Position numbers and translations under genes: made by a program. From Clostridium paridis (GTDB taxonomy: Bacteria > Bacillota > Clostridia > Clostridiales > Clostridiaceae), in NCBI RefSeq assembly GCF_016765615.1, contig NZ_JAESWA010000005.1, forward strand, positions 1 through 64,000: a stretch of DNA of 64,000 nt, read 5' to 3'. Of the stretch, positions 16,051 through 23,944 are shown in pieces; position 1 is the stretch's first letter, and each line of letters starts with the position of its first letter. The notes under the pieces were generated by a model. It had not been told where the DNA came from, searched no databases, and was given only the letters and a program-made list of their open reading frames with translations.

Positions 16051-16437
16051 CTATCTCCAACATAGATTTAAGGAAAACCATTCACAATTCCCACAAATAT
16101 CATTAATTGCTTCTGTTGGAATAGAATCTTCAAATTTTTTCTTAATATCAATATAATTATATGTTTTACTTGGAGTTAATGAGAAATATTTAATTACTTT
16201 TGCATCCATTATAGAAACCTTAGCAGCACTAGTGCAGATATGGGATGAATTCAAGTTAGGACATTTTGAACAAATATTATCATTTTCAAGGGTAAGTGTA
16301 AATTCTTGATTAGTATTATTAAGCTTAAAAAGTATTTCATGCATATTCCTAGTAAAATCAGAACTATAGCCTTCTCCAACAAACCATTTTAGGCATAATA
16401 AATGATGTGGCCTAAGATATAGCATTGGAACTTGCAC
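16051..16437 (-). CDS. DUF1284 domain-containing cysteine-rich protein
   Basis: A 128-residue protein with the DUF1284 signature LRPHHLLCLKWFVGEGYS near its start. Cysteines are arranged as Cys14, ICSKCPN with a later CTS, and a C-terminal CGNCEWFSLNLCW cluster, suggesting iron-sulfur or zinc binding. It overlaps the end of bioY by 26 nt on the same strand, so the two are translationally coupled. The role is unknown; co-transcription with a BirA-controlled biotin transporter hints at a link to biotin metabolism, which is inference. Confidence 0.8.
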   Translation of the reverse strand: MQVPMLYLRPHHLLCLKWFVGEGYSSDFTRNMHEILFKLNNTNQEFTLTLENDNICSKCPNLNSSHICTSAAKVSIMDAKVIKYFSLTPSKTYNYIDIKKKFEDSIPTEAINDICGNCEWFSLNLCWR

Positions 16438-16966
16438 CTATGTTAAGTCTTCTTTTTATATTTAAACCTAAAAATATAGTAATAAATACAACAATAATAT
16501 CTTTAAATATAAATGGGTAAAGTCCAGCAGCTAATGCACTTGTAATAGATAAATGAGCAACTATTGATAATTGAAGAACTCCTACTAGATAATCAAATGC
16601 AAGAGCTACATAAGTTAATACAAATATAATAACAGTGCCACATTTTGAGGAAGCATTAGAAATAATTAGTGGCATTATTAGGAATCCAAGAAGGTATCCT
16701 CCTGTAGGACCAACAATAACATTAAAACCACCATGGAAACTTGCGAAAACAGGTAGTCCTACTGCTCCTAATAAAATAAAAACTAAAACAGATAAAAATG
16801 ATTGCTTAGGTTTAAAAATAAGTGAAATTAATATAACGGCAGGTACTTGTAAAGTTAGTGGAACAGCTGAAAACGGTAGTGGAATAGAGAATTGAGAAAG
16901 AATAGCCAAAATGGCAGCTCCCATACCTATAAATGTTATATCTCTAATTGATAAAGTATTTTTCAT
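16412..16966 (-). CDS. bioY: Biotin ECF transporter S component BioY
   Basis: A 184-residue integral membrane protein of the BioY family. About six transmembrane segments are visible, with the family signatures FSIPLPFSAVPLTLQVPAV and GAVGLPVFASFHGG followed by GPTGGYLLGFL. It binds biotin and works with the shared energizing module EcfAA'T, or possibly alone at low affinity. The start MKNTLSIRD at 16966 has AAAAGGAG just upstream; a longer frame opening at 17038 would run through the promoter and is rejected. A BirA operator overlaps the promoter. First gene of a bioY-DUF1284 pair. Confidence 0.93.
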   Translation of the reverse strand: MKNTLSIRDITFIGMGAAILAILSQFSIPLPFSAVPLTLQVPAVILISLIFKPKQSFLSVLVFILLGAVGLPVFASFHGGFNVIVGPTGGYLLGFLIMPLIISNASSKCGTVIIFVLTYVALAFDYLVGVLQLSIVAHLSITSALAAGLYPFIFKDIIVVFITIFLGLNIKRRLNIGASSNAIS

Positions 16967-17009
16967 GTTAATCTCCTTTTTAAATATGTATATAGTAAAT
17001 ATATACCAT

Positions 17010-17038
17010 AGTATAATAAGATAAAATACAATTGTCAA
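17010..17038 (-). promoter_or_regulatory. bioY promoter
   Basis: Reading the minus strand: TTGACA (17038-17033), a 17-nt spacer and TATACT (17015-17010). The -35 lies inside the right arm of the biotin operator. Confidence 0.8.
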
Positions 17039-17065
17039 CCTATAAGCTTATAATTTGGTTTACAA
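17032..17065. promoter_or_regulatory. BirA operator of bioY
   Basis: TTGTCAACC (17032-17040) and GGTTTACAA (17057-17065) are separated by 16 nt. This matches the known BirA box TTGTTAACC-N14-16-GGTTAACAA type with one change in each arm. Biotinoyl-AMP-loaded BirA bound here would cover the -35, so bioY should be repressed when biotin is plentiful. Confidence 0.9.
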
Positions 17066-17109
17066 TTAAAATAAAAAAAAGAACCTCAAAAGGAAGTCCT
17101 AAATAAATA

Positions 17110-17304
17110 TTAATCAGAGATTCTTTCTTTATGATTTTCTACATTGAAGTTTAATATCTTTATATTCTTTACTGCATATTCAGCGTTTGAAAGATCGGAA
17201 TTTATTAAATTCATAAGGATATTTTCAGTAGGAATAAAGTCATGTCCTAATATGGTTTCTACTTCAACTTCAATCTTAGTTTTAATGCTATAATTTTTTT
17301 TCAT
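17110..17304 (-). CDS. Hypothetical protein, 64 aa
   Basis: A small soluble protein (MKKNYSIKTKIEVEVETILGHD...) with a likely strand-rich first half (KTKIEVEVETIL) and a helix around residues 27-40. GGAGG lies 9 nt before the ATG at 17304. No known domain recognised. It may be its own transcript, with the promoter in the AT-rich gap upstream. Confidence 0.62.
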   Translation of the reverse strand: MKKNYSIKTKIEVEVETILGHDFIPTENILMNLINSDLSNAEYAVKNIKILNFNVENHKERISD

Positions 17305-17408
17305 AATAAAGCCTCCTAGCTAAATATTTATATTTAAATCATAGCAGTAATAGGATTAAGGTTAATGCCTTGAGCTGTTAAGAATTATTAAAAGTAGGTT
17401 AATTAAAC

Positions 17409-17447
17409 AAAAAGTGTGCCATCAATAAATTGATAGCACACTTTTTA
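17409..17447. terminator. Bidirectional terminator next to the 47-aa gene
   Basis: AAAAAGTGTGC-ATCAA pairs with TTGAT-GCACACTTTTT. It lies directly after the stop of the minus-strand small gene at 17453. Confidence 0.85.
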
Positions 17448-17452
17448 CTAAA

Positions 17453-17596
17453 TTATTTTTTTAAGGTAGAGGTCCATTGATTGTCAGTTGCAGATTTTTG
17501 TTTTTTTTCACCATTGCAAGTACAGCTGTTTTGAGTAGGGTCTCCAGCTGTAGAAGCCCATTGGTTATCTGTAGCTGTTTTTTCTTTTTTATTCAT
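17453..17596 (-). CDS. Hypothetical 47-aa protein with an internal repeat
   Basis: Read on the minus strand from ATG at 17596, the product is MNKKEKTATDNQWAST...KKQKSATDNQWTSTLKK. The unit [TS]ATDNQW[AT]ST occurs twice, flanking a Cys-x-Cys (SCTCNGE) centre. GGGAGG sits 8 nt upstream and a perfect terminator directly downstream, which argues strongly for a real gene. Low complexity, no hydrophobic segment; it could be a spore or surface small protein. No family recognised. Confidence 0.65.
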   Translation of the reverse strand: MNKKEKTATDNQWASTAGDPTQNSCTCNGEKKQKSATDNQWTSTLKK

Positions 17597-17801
17597 CTTC
17601 AAAACCTCCCTTCTTTATAGAGCACTAAAAATATAATTAAATATTTTAAAACTCTACTATTATATTTTTAACTAATTAAATTTTAAAATTCTATAAAAAG
17701 AATTGAAGTGTTGGATAAAATTATAAGAATAAATACTCTTGTAATAAGTCGTACCATCTATTAAAATTATCCTAGCGAAGTATTACTAAGGAGAGAAGAA
17801 A

Positions 17802-19358
17802 ATGAGTGTTTTAACAGTTAAAGATATGAGCCATGGATTTGGTGATAGAGCTATATTTGAAGATGTTTCTTTTAGATTATTAAAAGGAGAACACGTAGGT
17901 TTAATTGGAGCTAATGGAGAAGGAAAATCTACATTTATGAATATAGTTACCAATAAACTTATGCCAGATGAAGGTAAAGTAATTTGGTCAAATAATGTTA
18001 GAGTTGGATACATGGACCAGCATGCAGTATTAGAAAAAGGAATTTCCATAAGAGATGCACTTAGAGATGCATTTAAATATTTATTTGATTTAGAAGAAGA
18101 AATGAATTCTCTTTATGGAAAAATGGGAGAAGTTGAACCAGAAGAATTAGAAAAAATGCTTGAAAGAACTGCAACTATTCAAGATTTATTAGATCATAAT
18201 GGATTTTATGTAATAGATGCAAAGGTAGAAGAAGTTGCTAAAGGTCTTGGACTTTTAGATTTAGGCTTAGATAGAGATGTAGATGATTTATCAGGTGGAC
18301 AAAGGACAAAAATTTTACTTGGAAAGCTATTATTACAAAATTCAGAAATATTACTTCTAGACGAGCCTACTAACTACTTAGATGAAGAGCATATAGAGTG
18401 GCTTAAGAGATATTTAAATAATTACGAAAATGCGTTTATATTAATATCCCATGATATTCCGTTTTTAAATTCAGTAGTTAATCTTATTTATCATGTAGAA
18501 GAAAGAAAGTTAACTAGATATGTAGGAGACTATGATGAGTTTAGAAGATTATATGAAGAAAGTAAAAAGAGATTAGAAGCAGCATATGAGAAGCAACAAA
18601 AGGAAATAGCTAGATTAGAAGACTTTGTTGCAAGAAATAAAGCAAATGTTGCTACTGCTAATATGGCTAAATCAAGACAAAAGAAGCTTGATAAAATGGA
18701 AGTAATAGAACTTTCAAAAGAAAAACCAAAGCCAGAATTTAACTTCAAAGCAGCTAGAGCTTCAGGAAAAGCAATATTTGAAACTAGAGATTTAGTAATA
18801 GGATATGATTCACCATTAACTAAACCATTAAATCTTTATATGGAAAGAGGACAAAAGATTGCTTTAGTTGGAGCAAATGGATTAGGTAAATCTACACTCC
18901 TAAAGAGCTTACTTGGAAAAGTTAAGCCTTTAAGTGGAGAAGTAGAACTTGGTGATTATCAATATATAGGTTACTTTGAGCAAGAAGATAGATCAGGAAA
19001 TACTAACACTTGTATAGAAGAAGTGTGGCAGGAGTTCCCAAGCAAGACTCAATATGAAATTAGAGCAGCCTTAGCTAAATGTGGCTTAACAACAAAACAG
19101 TTAGAATCAAAGATCATGGTTTTATCTGGAGGAGAAGCTGCAAAAGTAAGACTATGTAAGATTTTAAATACAGAAACAAATATATTAATCTTAGACGAGC
19201 CTACAAACCATTTAGATGTAGAAGCTAAAGAGGAATTAAAAAGAGCCTTAAAAGAATATAAAGGTTCAATATTACTAGTATCCCATGAACCAGAATTCTA
19301 TAGAGATGTGGTAACAGAAATATGGAATTGTGAAGATTGGACAACTAAAATAGTATAA
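17802..19358 (+). CDS. ABC-F family ATP-binding protein
   Basis: A 518-residue soluble protein with two ABC domains and no membrane segments. Domain 1: Walker A GANGEGKS, signature LSGGQRTKILL, Walker B LLLDEPTNYLD. Domain 2: Walker A GANGLGKS, signature LSGGEAAKVRL, Walker B LILDEPTNHLD. A charged linker around residues 240-310 (RRLYEESKKRLEAAYEKQQKEIARLE) is the P-site tRNA interaction motif. ABC-F proteins act on the ribosome as translation factors (EttA, YkpA/YbiT type) or antibiotic protection factors. The length and linker look like the YkpA/YbiT housekeeping group; resistance is not indicated. GGAGAG site, terminator downstream. Confidence 0.92.
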   Translation: MSVLTVKDMSHGFGDRAIFEDVSFRLLKGEHVGLIGANGEGKSTFMNIVTNKLMPDEGKVIWSNNVRVGYMDQHAVLEKGISIRDALRDAFKYLFDLEEEMNSLYGKMGEVEPEELEKMLERTATIQDLLDHNGFYVIDAKVEEVAKGLGLLDLGLDRDVDDLSGGQRTKILLGKLLLQNSEILLLDEPTNYLDEEHIEWLKRYLNNYENAFILISHDIPFLNSVVNLIYHVEERKLTRYVGDYDEFRRLYEESKKRLEAAYEKQQKEIARLEDFVARNKANVATANMAKSRQKKLDKMEVIELSKEKPKPEFNFKAARASGKAIFETRDLVIGYDSPLTKPLNLYMERGQKIALVGANGLGKSTLLKSLLGKVKPLSGEVELGDYQYIGYFEQEDRSGNTNTCIEEVWQEFPSKTQYEIRAALAKCGLTTKQLESKIMVLSGGEAAKVRLCKILNTETNILILDEPTNHLDVEAKEELKRALKEYKGSILLVSHEPEFYRDVVTEIWNCEDWTTKIV

Positions 19359-19393
19359 TAGTCTCACAAAATAAGATTACTAGGAACAAAGAT

Positions 19394-19431
19394 AGCTCAA
19401 GCCTTTAATTTACAGGGGCTTGAGCTTTTTA
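19394..19431 (+). terminator. Terminator of the ABC-F gene
   Basis: AGCTCAAGCC pairs with GGCTTGAGCT and is followed by TTTTTA. Confidence 0.9.
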
Positions 19432-19476
19432 TACACTAAAAATAAAAGAACCTAGTGTTAACTAAATCCTTAATTG

Positions 19477-19935
19477 TTATTTTAATTCATAGCTTTCAAT
19501 AAAATCAATGTTATCTAATGCATCTATTGTATGAAAGCTTATTTGGTGGGTAGGATATTCAAATTTCATTAAGTCAAAAAATTGTTGTTCTTCCATTTGT
19601 CCATGAGTATATGCGTCTATATAATCATATATAGTGTCATCAGCCATGGGGCCAATAACTACATCGTATTTATGAGTATTACCACTTCTACAGCCGACTA
19701 CAAATTCTAACCATTCACTTGTATAATCTTCAAAGATTCTTACATTTAAGGTTTCAGTATTTTTAATTTCATAAACATTAACTATCGGAGTCTTAAATTT
19801 ACTAGCCCGTTTTTCTGCTTGTTCTTTAATTTCAGTGCAATAGAAGCCCCAGGAAAAATCTTTAGTAAACTTATGCTTACGAATCGCTGGAAATTCTTTT
19901 TCTATGTAGCTACCATAATATATTATTTTGTTCAT
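19477..19935 (-). CDS. DUF3990 domain-containing protein
   Basis: A 152-residue protein starting MNKIIYYGSYIEKEFPAIRK. It has the DUF3990 signatures YYGSY, DFSWGFYCTEIKEQAEKRA and VNVYEI, and a conserved tail with GPMADDTIYDYID. The Y-G-S / GFY-T pattern resembles ADP-ribosyltransferase folds (RolB/RNA ligase/toxin-like), which makes this a possible ADP-ribosylating stress or toxin protein; that is inference. GGAGG lies 5 nt before the ATG at 19935; an upstream in-frame ATG at 19965 would pass through that site. It is convergent with the ABC-F gene and divergent from the 20253 operon. Confidence 0.78.
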   Translation of the reverse strand: MNKIIYYGSYIEKEFPAIRKHKFTKDFSWGFYCTEIKEQAEKRASKFKTPIVNVYEIKNTETLNVRIFEDYTSEWLEFVVGCRSGNTHKYDVVIGPMADDTIYDYIDAYTHGQMEEQQFFDLMKFEYPTHQISFHTIDALDNIDFIESYELK

Positions 19936-19979
19936 AATTACCTCCATGATTATTTCTCCTCTCATTATATCAAAATTAA

Positions 19980-20000
19980 CACAGTATTATAATCACTGTG
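19980..20000. promoter_or_regulatory. Palindrome in the DUF3990 promoter region
   Basis: CACAGT and ACTGTG flank a 9-nt AT core. It lies just upstream of a minus-strand TATAAT at about 19965-19970, where an operator for the DUF3990 gene would be expected. Confidence 0.4.
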
Positions 20001-20166
20001 CAATGGCTGTTAAGTTAAAGTATGAAGTTTTTGGTAAAATATTTGCTGAATGAAAAAGTAAATATAACTAATGTTCGAATGTACTAGAGTATTATCTATC
20101 ATTTATGTAGAATGTGTTATGAATTCTTGAATAAAGATATAACTGTGTTCAAGGGTGACTTGAGTT

Positions 20167-20219
20167 ATGTATTACAAAAATAGAAAATATATTTACAAAT
20201 CATTAAAAATGTAATACAT
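20167..20219. promoter_or_regulatory. Inverted repeat and promoter of the 20253-27701 operon
   Basis: ATGTATTACA (20167-20176) and TGTAATACAT (20210-20219) form a perfect 10-bp inverted repeat spaced by 33 nt. Between them lies TTTACA (20192-20197); with a 17-nt spacer the -10 would be TACATT (20215-20220), inside the right arm. A dimer bound at both arms would block the promoter, so the operon is probably repressed, plausibly by its first gene product. Confidence 0.55.
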
Positions 20220-20252
20220 TTATCATGAGGATTAAGTTAAAAGGAGGTATAT

Positions 20253-20978
20253 ATGATTAAAGGAGCTGAGAGAAAAGAAAATGCAAAAATGATTCAGTTT
20301 AGAGCGCCTAGTGAGTACTTAAATATGATCGATATTATTACAATTGTAATTAATGAAAAAATTAAAGCTATAGGAAGTACAGATTTTTATAATGTTACCG
20401 ATGTTATGAAATTGTCTATTGAAGCACTTTCTACAGGGAAAAATTCAATAAATATTCTAAATAAGGAGTTTCATATAAATGAACTAATCGATGAAGAATT
20501 AGCTAGGTTTTATTCTGATAATTATAAGGATGAAGTTTTACCTTTAATATTGTTATCCTTTAAAAATTGCTTAATAGATGAATTAAAAGAAATTCAATAT
20601 GATGTACATTTGTCAAAAATAGATGATAAGAATTATCAAGGAGATAAGTATCTAGAGTATATTAGTGGGCTTTTGGCAAGTTGGAGTAGTGATATTAAGA
20701 ATATTGATATAGAAGTTGCTATTAATAATATCAATGATATATGTCAAAAAGTTAAAATTAACATTGATGATTCTAGTAAACTAGAATCATCAATTGAAGA
20801 TGTGCTAATGGAAAGCGAATACTTTGAATTCTTCCAGGGATTAAGGTTGAAAAATCAATATCAATACAGTTTAATTTTAAATTATGTAAGAGAAGAAATA
20901 AGTAAACTAGTAACTAAATTGCAATCAACTTCTGAGAAGTCTAACTATGATATTGAGATTGAAGATCCTTTTAAATAA
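20253..20978 (+). CDS. Unknown protein, possible ribbon-helix-helix N-terminus (operon gene 1)
   Basis: A 241-residue soluble protein of no family I recognise. Residues ~13-60 read KMIQFRAPSEYLNMIDIITI...FYNVTDVMKLSIEAL: a strand, a helix, a turn and a second helix, the layout of a ribbon-helix-helix DNA-binding domain. The remainder is mostly helical and acidic. AAGGAGG lies 5 nt before the ATG. As the first gene of the six-gene unit, directly behind an inverted repeat overlapping the promoter, it could be the autoregulator. This is a weak structural guess and needs a profile search. Confidence 0.6.
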   Translation: MIKGAERKENAKMIQFRAPSEYLNMIDIITIVINEKIKAIGSTDFYNVTDVMKLSIEALSTGKNSINILNKEFHINELIDEELARFYSDNYKDEVLPLILLSFKNCLIDELKEIQYDVHLSKIDDKNYQGDKYLEYISGLLASWSSDIKNIDIEVAINNINDICQKVKINIDDSSKLESSIEDVLMESEYFEFFQGLRLKNQYQYSLILNYVREEISKLVTKLQSTSEKSNYDIEIEDPFK

Positions 20979-21070
20979 GACATACTTTAACATTAAAACT
21001 TATGAGAAATAAAAGCTCTATGAAAACAAATGTATTAAGGCATTAATAAAATATAGAGCGGAGGGGTAAT

Positions 21071-22861
21071 ATGGAACTTTATAAATATAAAGATATATAC
21101 TATTTTGGAGATTATTATAATTATTGGATATTTGATGATCAAGGGAATAAATATGAAAATCCAGATTTTTCTAAAGGACTAGGGAAACAAGTTCTTGATA
21201 TAAAAAACAATAGAATAGATGGCATTAAATTTTATAGTGATAAAATTATAGAATTTATTGAACATGTAAATGATAAGGATAAAATAGAAGTTATTACATA
21301 TGTCCCATCAAGTAAAAAAGATACACAAAGTAAAGGGATGGAAAGCGTATTAAACACTGTATGTAAGCACTTTAATAATAAAATAGAATTTATTGAATGT
21401 CTATCAAGAACACAAGAGATTAAAAAATTGGCACATGGCGGAGATAGAAGTAAAAGTGTTCATTTTGATTCAATAAGTGTGAAAAATGAAGACTATTTAA
21501 AAGGAAAAAATATACTTGTTTTTGACGACGTCACTACTACTGGTAATTCCCTGCAGGCATGTAAAGAAATTTTAAAGAACGCAGGTGTAAATCTTATTCA
21601 ATGCTATTCATTAGGTAAAACGGTAGATGTGATACATGATGAGAAGGCATTAGAAGATGCAAGGAATTTTTTTGAACTTGATAAATGTATTAAAGTGATA
21701 ATAAATGAGGAATTTGATGGAAAAAATGTGATTGAAGGATTGATCTCTAAATACAATAGGGCAAGAAGGGGTTTTATTCATTTTTGGAGAATAATTGAAA
21801 GAAAAAATTTGATGGAACAAAGAATGGTGGAGGTATATAGATACTTACTTAGTCAAGTTAATATTTTAAGTAGACTGGAGTATTTTTGTGATTATCAAGA
21901 TTCTGAAGAGTTAGATATTTTAAAATTAATGTTATATAGGAGTTTAATTTTTGAAACCTATCAGACGCAGTATATTGTGGACTTCTTTAAATTAATGATA
22001 AATGTAAGAACTTACAAGGGAACTTGTTATGATTATACAGAAATAATGTACAAGTATGATTTTAGTCAATCTTTTGAAATAGGATCATATACAATAGACT
22101 GTTATTCTTTTGATAAGCTAATCGCTAGAGGTATCAATAGTAGAGGATATAATGATATCGCAAATGCATTTTATGTGGTGAACACAGAAAGTTCATTAAA
22201 GAAAGCGTTAGAATACATAAATATAGCTATATTAAAAAAAGCTGATTGTGGGGTTTTACATTATAATAAAGCGTTGATATATATCAAAATGGGTGAATTA
22301 AAAAATGCATTGAGTTCAATAAAAGATGCTAATTTATGTATGGTGAAAAAACATGAGAATTCTTTATGGTTTCAAGGTGGAAAGGATAAAATTATAAGTT
22401 GGCTAAAAGAAATTAATGAATTAGTAAACTCAGCAGAAACTAATCATTATTTGGGTATGTTTATGTATGAATATTCATTAGAAACAGGTATTGAATATTG
22501 GTCTGAACGTAGGAAAAGATTTGATTACAAAAATAATAAGAAAGATAATATTAAGCTTACGGCTATTGAAAATGAGATATTAAAATACTTACATCTTGCA
22601 AGTACAAAAAGTGATAATTTATTTAAAAGTAAAACAGAACAAGATTTAGTTAACAAATCAGAAGAAAATTATCAATATATGCATTCTGGTAGTTTAAAAG
22701 ATAAAAAGGGAAGAGATATATATAAATTTAAAAAGAACTTAATTGACGAATGGAATCAATTGGAAAGTAAAATAGGTGACGAAGATATTTATTATACCAA
22801 GCCAAGTGAACCAGATTGGTTAGGAGGGTTTGAGTCAGAAGAAGAATTTTGGGAACATTAA
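21071..22861 (+). CDS. ComF-like phosphoribosyltransferase fused to a TPR-like region (operon gene 2)
   Basis: A 596-residue protein. Residues ~70-190 form a type I phosphoribosyltransferase domain: VITYVPSSKKDTQSKGME, the SRTQEIKKLAHGGDRSKS segment that matches the R-x-T-x-x-Q...L...R layout of ComFC proteins, and the PRPP loop ILVFDDVTTTGNSL (Asp pair near 152-153). After it come ~400 mostly helical residues with a TPR-like pair around 375-425 (EYINIAILKKADCGVLHYNKALIYIKMGELKNALSSI) and an acidic, Trp-rich end. ComF usually lacks this extension. GGAGGGG site; next gene 86 nt downstream encodes a DprA protein. The fusion is unusual; whether it binds PRPP or DNA is open. Confidence 0.78.
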   Translation: MELYKYKDIYYFGDYYNYWIFDDQGNKYENPDFSKGLGKQVLDIKNNRIDGIKFYSDKIIEFIEHVNDKDKIEVITYVPSSKKDTQSKGMESVLNTVCKHFNNKIEFIECLSRTQEIKKLAHGGDRSKSVHFDSISVKNEDYLKGKNILVFDDVTTTGNSLQACKEILKNAGVNLIQCYSLGKTVDVIHDEKALEDARNFFELDKCIKVIINEEFDGKNVIEGLISKYNRARRGFIHFWRIIERKNLMEQRMVEVYRYLLSQVNILSRLEYFCDYQDSEELDILKLMLYRSLIFETYQTQYIVDFFKLMINVRTYKGTCYDYTEIMYKYDFSQSFEIGSYTIDCYSFDKLIARGINSRGYNDIANAFYVVNTESSLKKALEYINIAILKKADCGVLHYNKALIYIKMGELKNALSSIKDANLCMVKKHENSLWFQGGKDKIISWLKEINELVNSAETNHYLGMFMYEYSLETGIEYWSERRKRFDYKNNKKDNIKLTAIENEILKYLHLASTKSDNLFKSKTEQDLVNKSEENYQYMHSGSLKDKKGRDIYKFKKNLIDEWNQLESKIGDEDIYYTKPSEPDWLGGFESEEEFWEH

Positions 22862-22947
22862 TATAACCGAGGGATTAAAGGATAAATAAACATTTATGTA
22901 ATAAAAAATAAGAAAATAACAGAGTAAGAAGATATGGAGATAAATAG

Positions 22948-23913
22948 ATGAATGATAAATTAATTATTACATTATTAAATATCCCAAAGGTAAGTAGAAA
23001 AACAGTTAATAGTCTATTAAAAACAACAAAGATTTATTCATTAGATGAACAAGAAATTTTACGAACATTTGTAAATGTAAGAAAGGTTAATAAGAGAATT
23101 ATAGTGCCAACTTTAGAAAGTATTAATACTGCATTGAAGAAGGCAGATAAAATATTAAATGAATCAAAAGAGCAGGGTATAGGTATTATAACAATGCTAG
23201 ATAAAGGATTCCCATTAAAACTTAAGGAAATAGAGCATTCACCCAATATATTATACTACAAAGGTGATATCAAATGTATTTATGAAAATAAATCGATAGC
23301 AATAGTTGGAACTAGGAATGTAACTTCACATAGTATTAGAATCGCTAATAGATTAGGTAGTGTATTTGGTAAAGAAAACTTTATTGTTATAAGTGGATTA
23401 GCAAAGGGTTGTGATGAATTTGCACATAAGGGGTGTATTGAGGTTTGTGGTAGAAGTATTGCTGTATTACCAGGAGGAATCGATAATGTTTATCCTGAAT
23501 CCAACAAGAATTTAGCTCGGGACATTATTAAAAATGGTGGATGTTTGGTTAGTGAGTATCCTGTGGGGGTTAAACCATCTAAAAATACCTTTGTTGAAAG
23601 GGATAGAATACAAAGTGCATTAAGTTCAGCAATTTTAGTTGTTTCTACGGGGGTTGTTGGTGGGACAATGCACACAGTTGATTTTGCATGCAAGCAGGGG
23701 AAGATTGTAGCTTGCTATGAGCCTAAAGATAATTTTAGTAATGAAGCAGGTATGAGTGGTAATATTAAGTTGATTGAGGAAGGAGTTGCCATTTCTATCT
23801 CAGATACTAATGATATTAGTTCTTTGATGAAGCGTATTGAGCTTAATGCTTTAGATAATAAAGAGTGTATAAGCGCAAATGAAGAAAGAATGATTCAAGT
23901 AAGTTGGTTATGA
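22948..23913 (+). CDS. DprA/Smf (SLOG-fold) protein (operon gene 3)
   Basis: A 321-residue DprA-family protein. Residues 1-~75 form a small helical N-domain; ~80-110 contain the pre-Rossmann strand MLDKGFPLKLKEIEHSPNILYYKG. The Rossmann domain spans ~116-260: SIAIVGTRNVTSHS, ISGLAKGCDEFAHKG, IAVLPGGIDNVYP, LVSEYPVG and VVGGTMHTVDFACKQGK. It lacks the C-terminal winged helix of many chromosomal DprA proteins. DprA loads RecA on incoming single strands in transformation; SLOG relatives bind or make nucleotide signals in conflict systems. Its place directly after a ComF-like protein and before a primase-like protein argues for a dedicated partner role. Whether this genome has another dprA cannot be seen here. 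Confidence 0.85.
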   Translation: MNDKLIITLLNIPKVSRKTVNSLLKTTKIYSLDEQEILRTFVNVRKVNKRIIVPTLESINTALKKADKILNESKEQGIGIITMLDKGFPLKLKEIEHSPNILYYKGDIKCIYENKSIAIVGTRNVTSHSIRIANRLGSVFGKENFIVISGLAKGCDEFAHKGCIEVCGRSIAVLPGGIDNVYPESNKNLARDIIKNGGCLVSEYPVGVKPSKNTFVERDRIQSALSSAILVVSTGVVGGTMHTVDFACKQGKIVACYEPKDNFSNEAGMSGNIKLIEEGVAISISDTNDISSLMKRIELNALDNKECISANEERMIQVSWL

Positions 23914-23944
23914 AATTTTTTAATTGGTTTAGAAAGGTGATAAA

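Noticed and set aside
16967-17038. N-terminal extension of BioY to 17038
   Set aside because: It would cross the -10, the -35 and the BirA operator; MKNTLSIRD at 16966 has AAAAGGAG.
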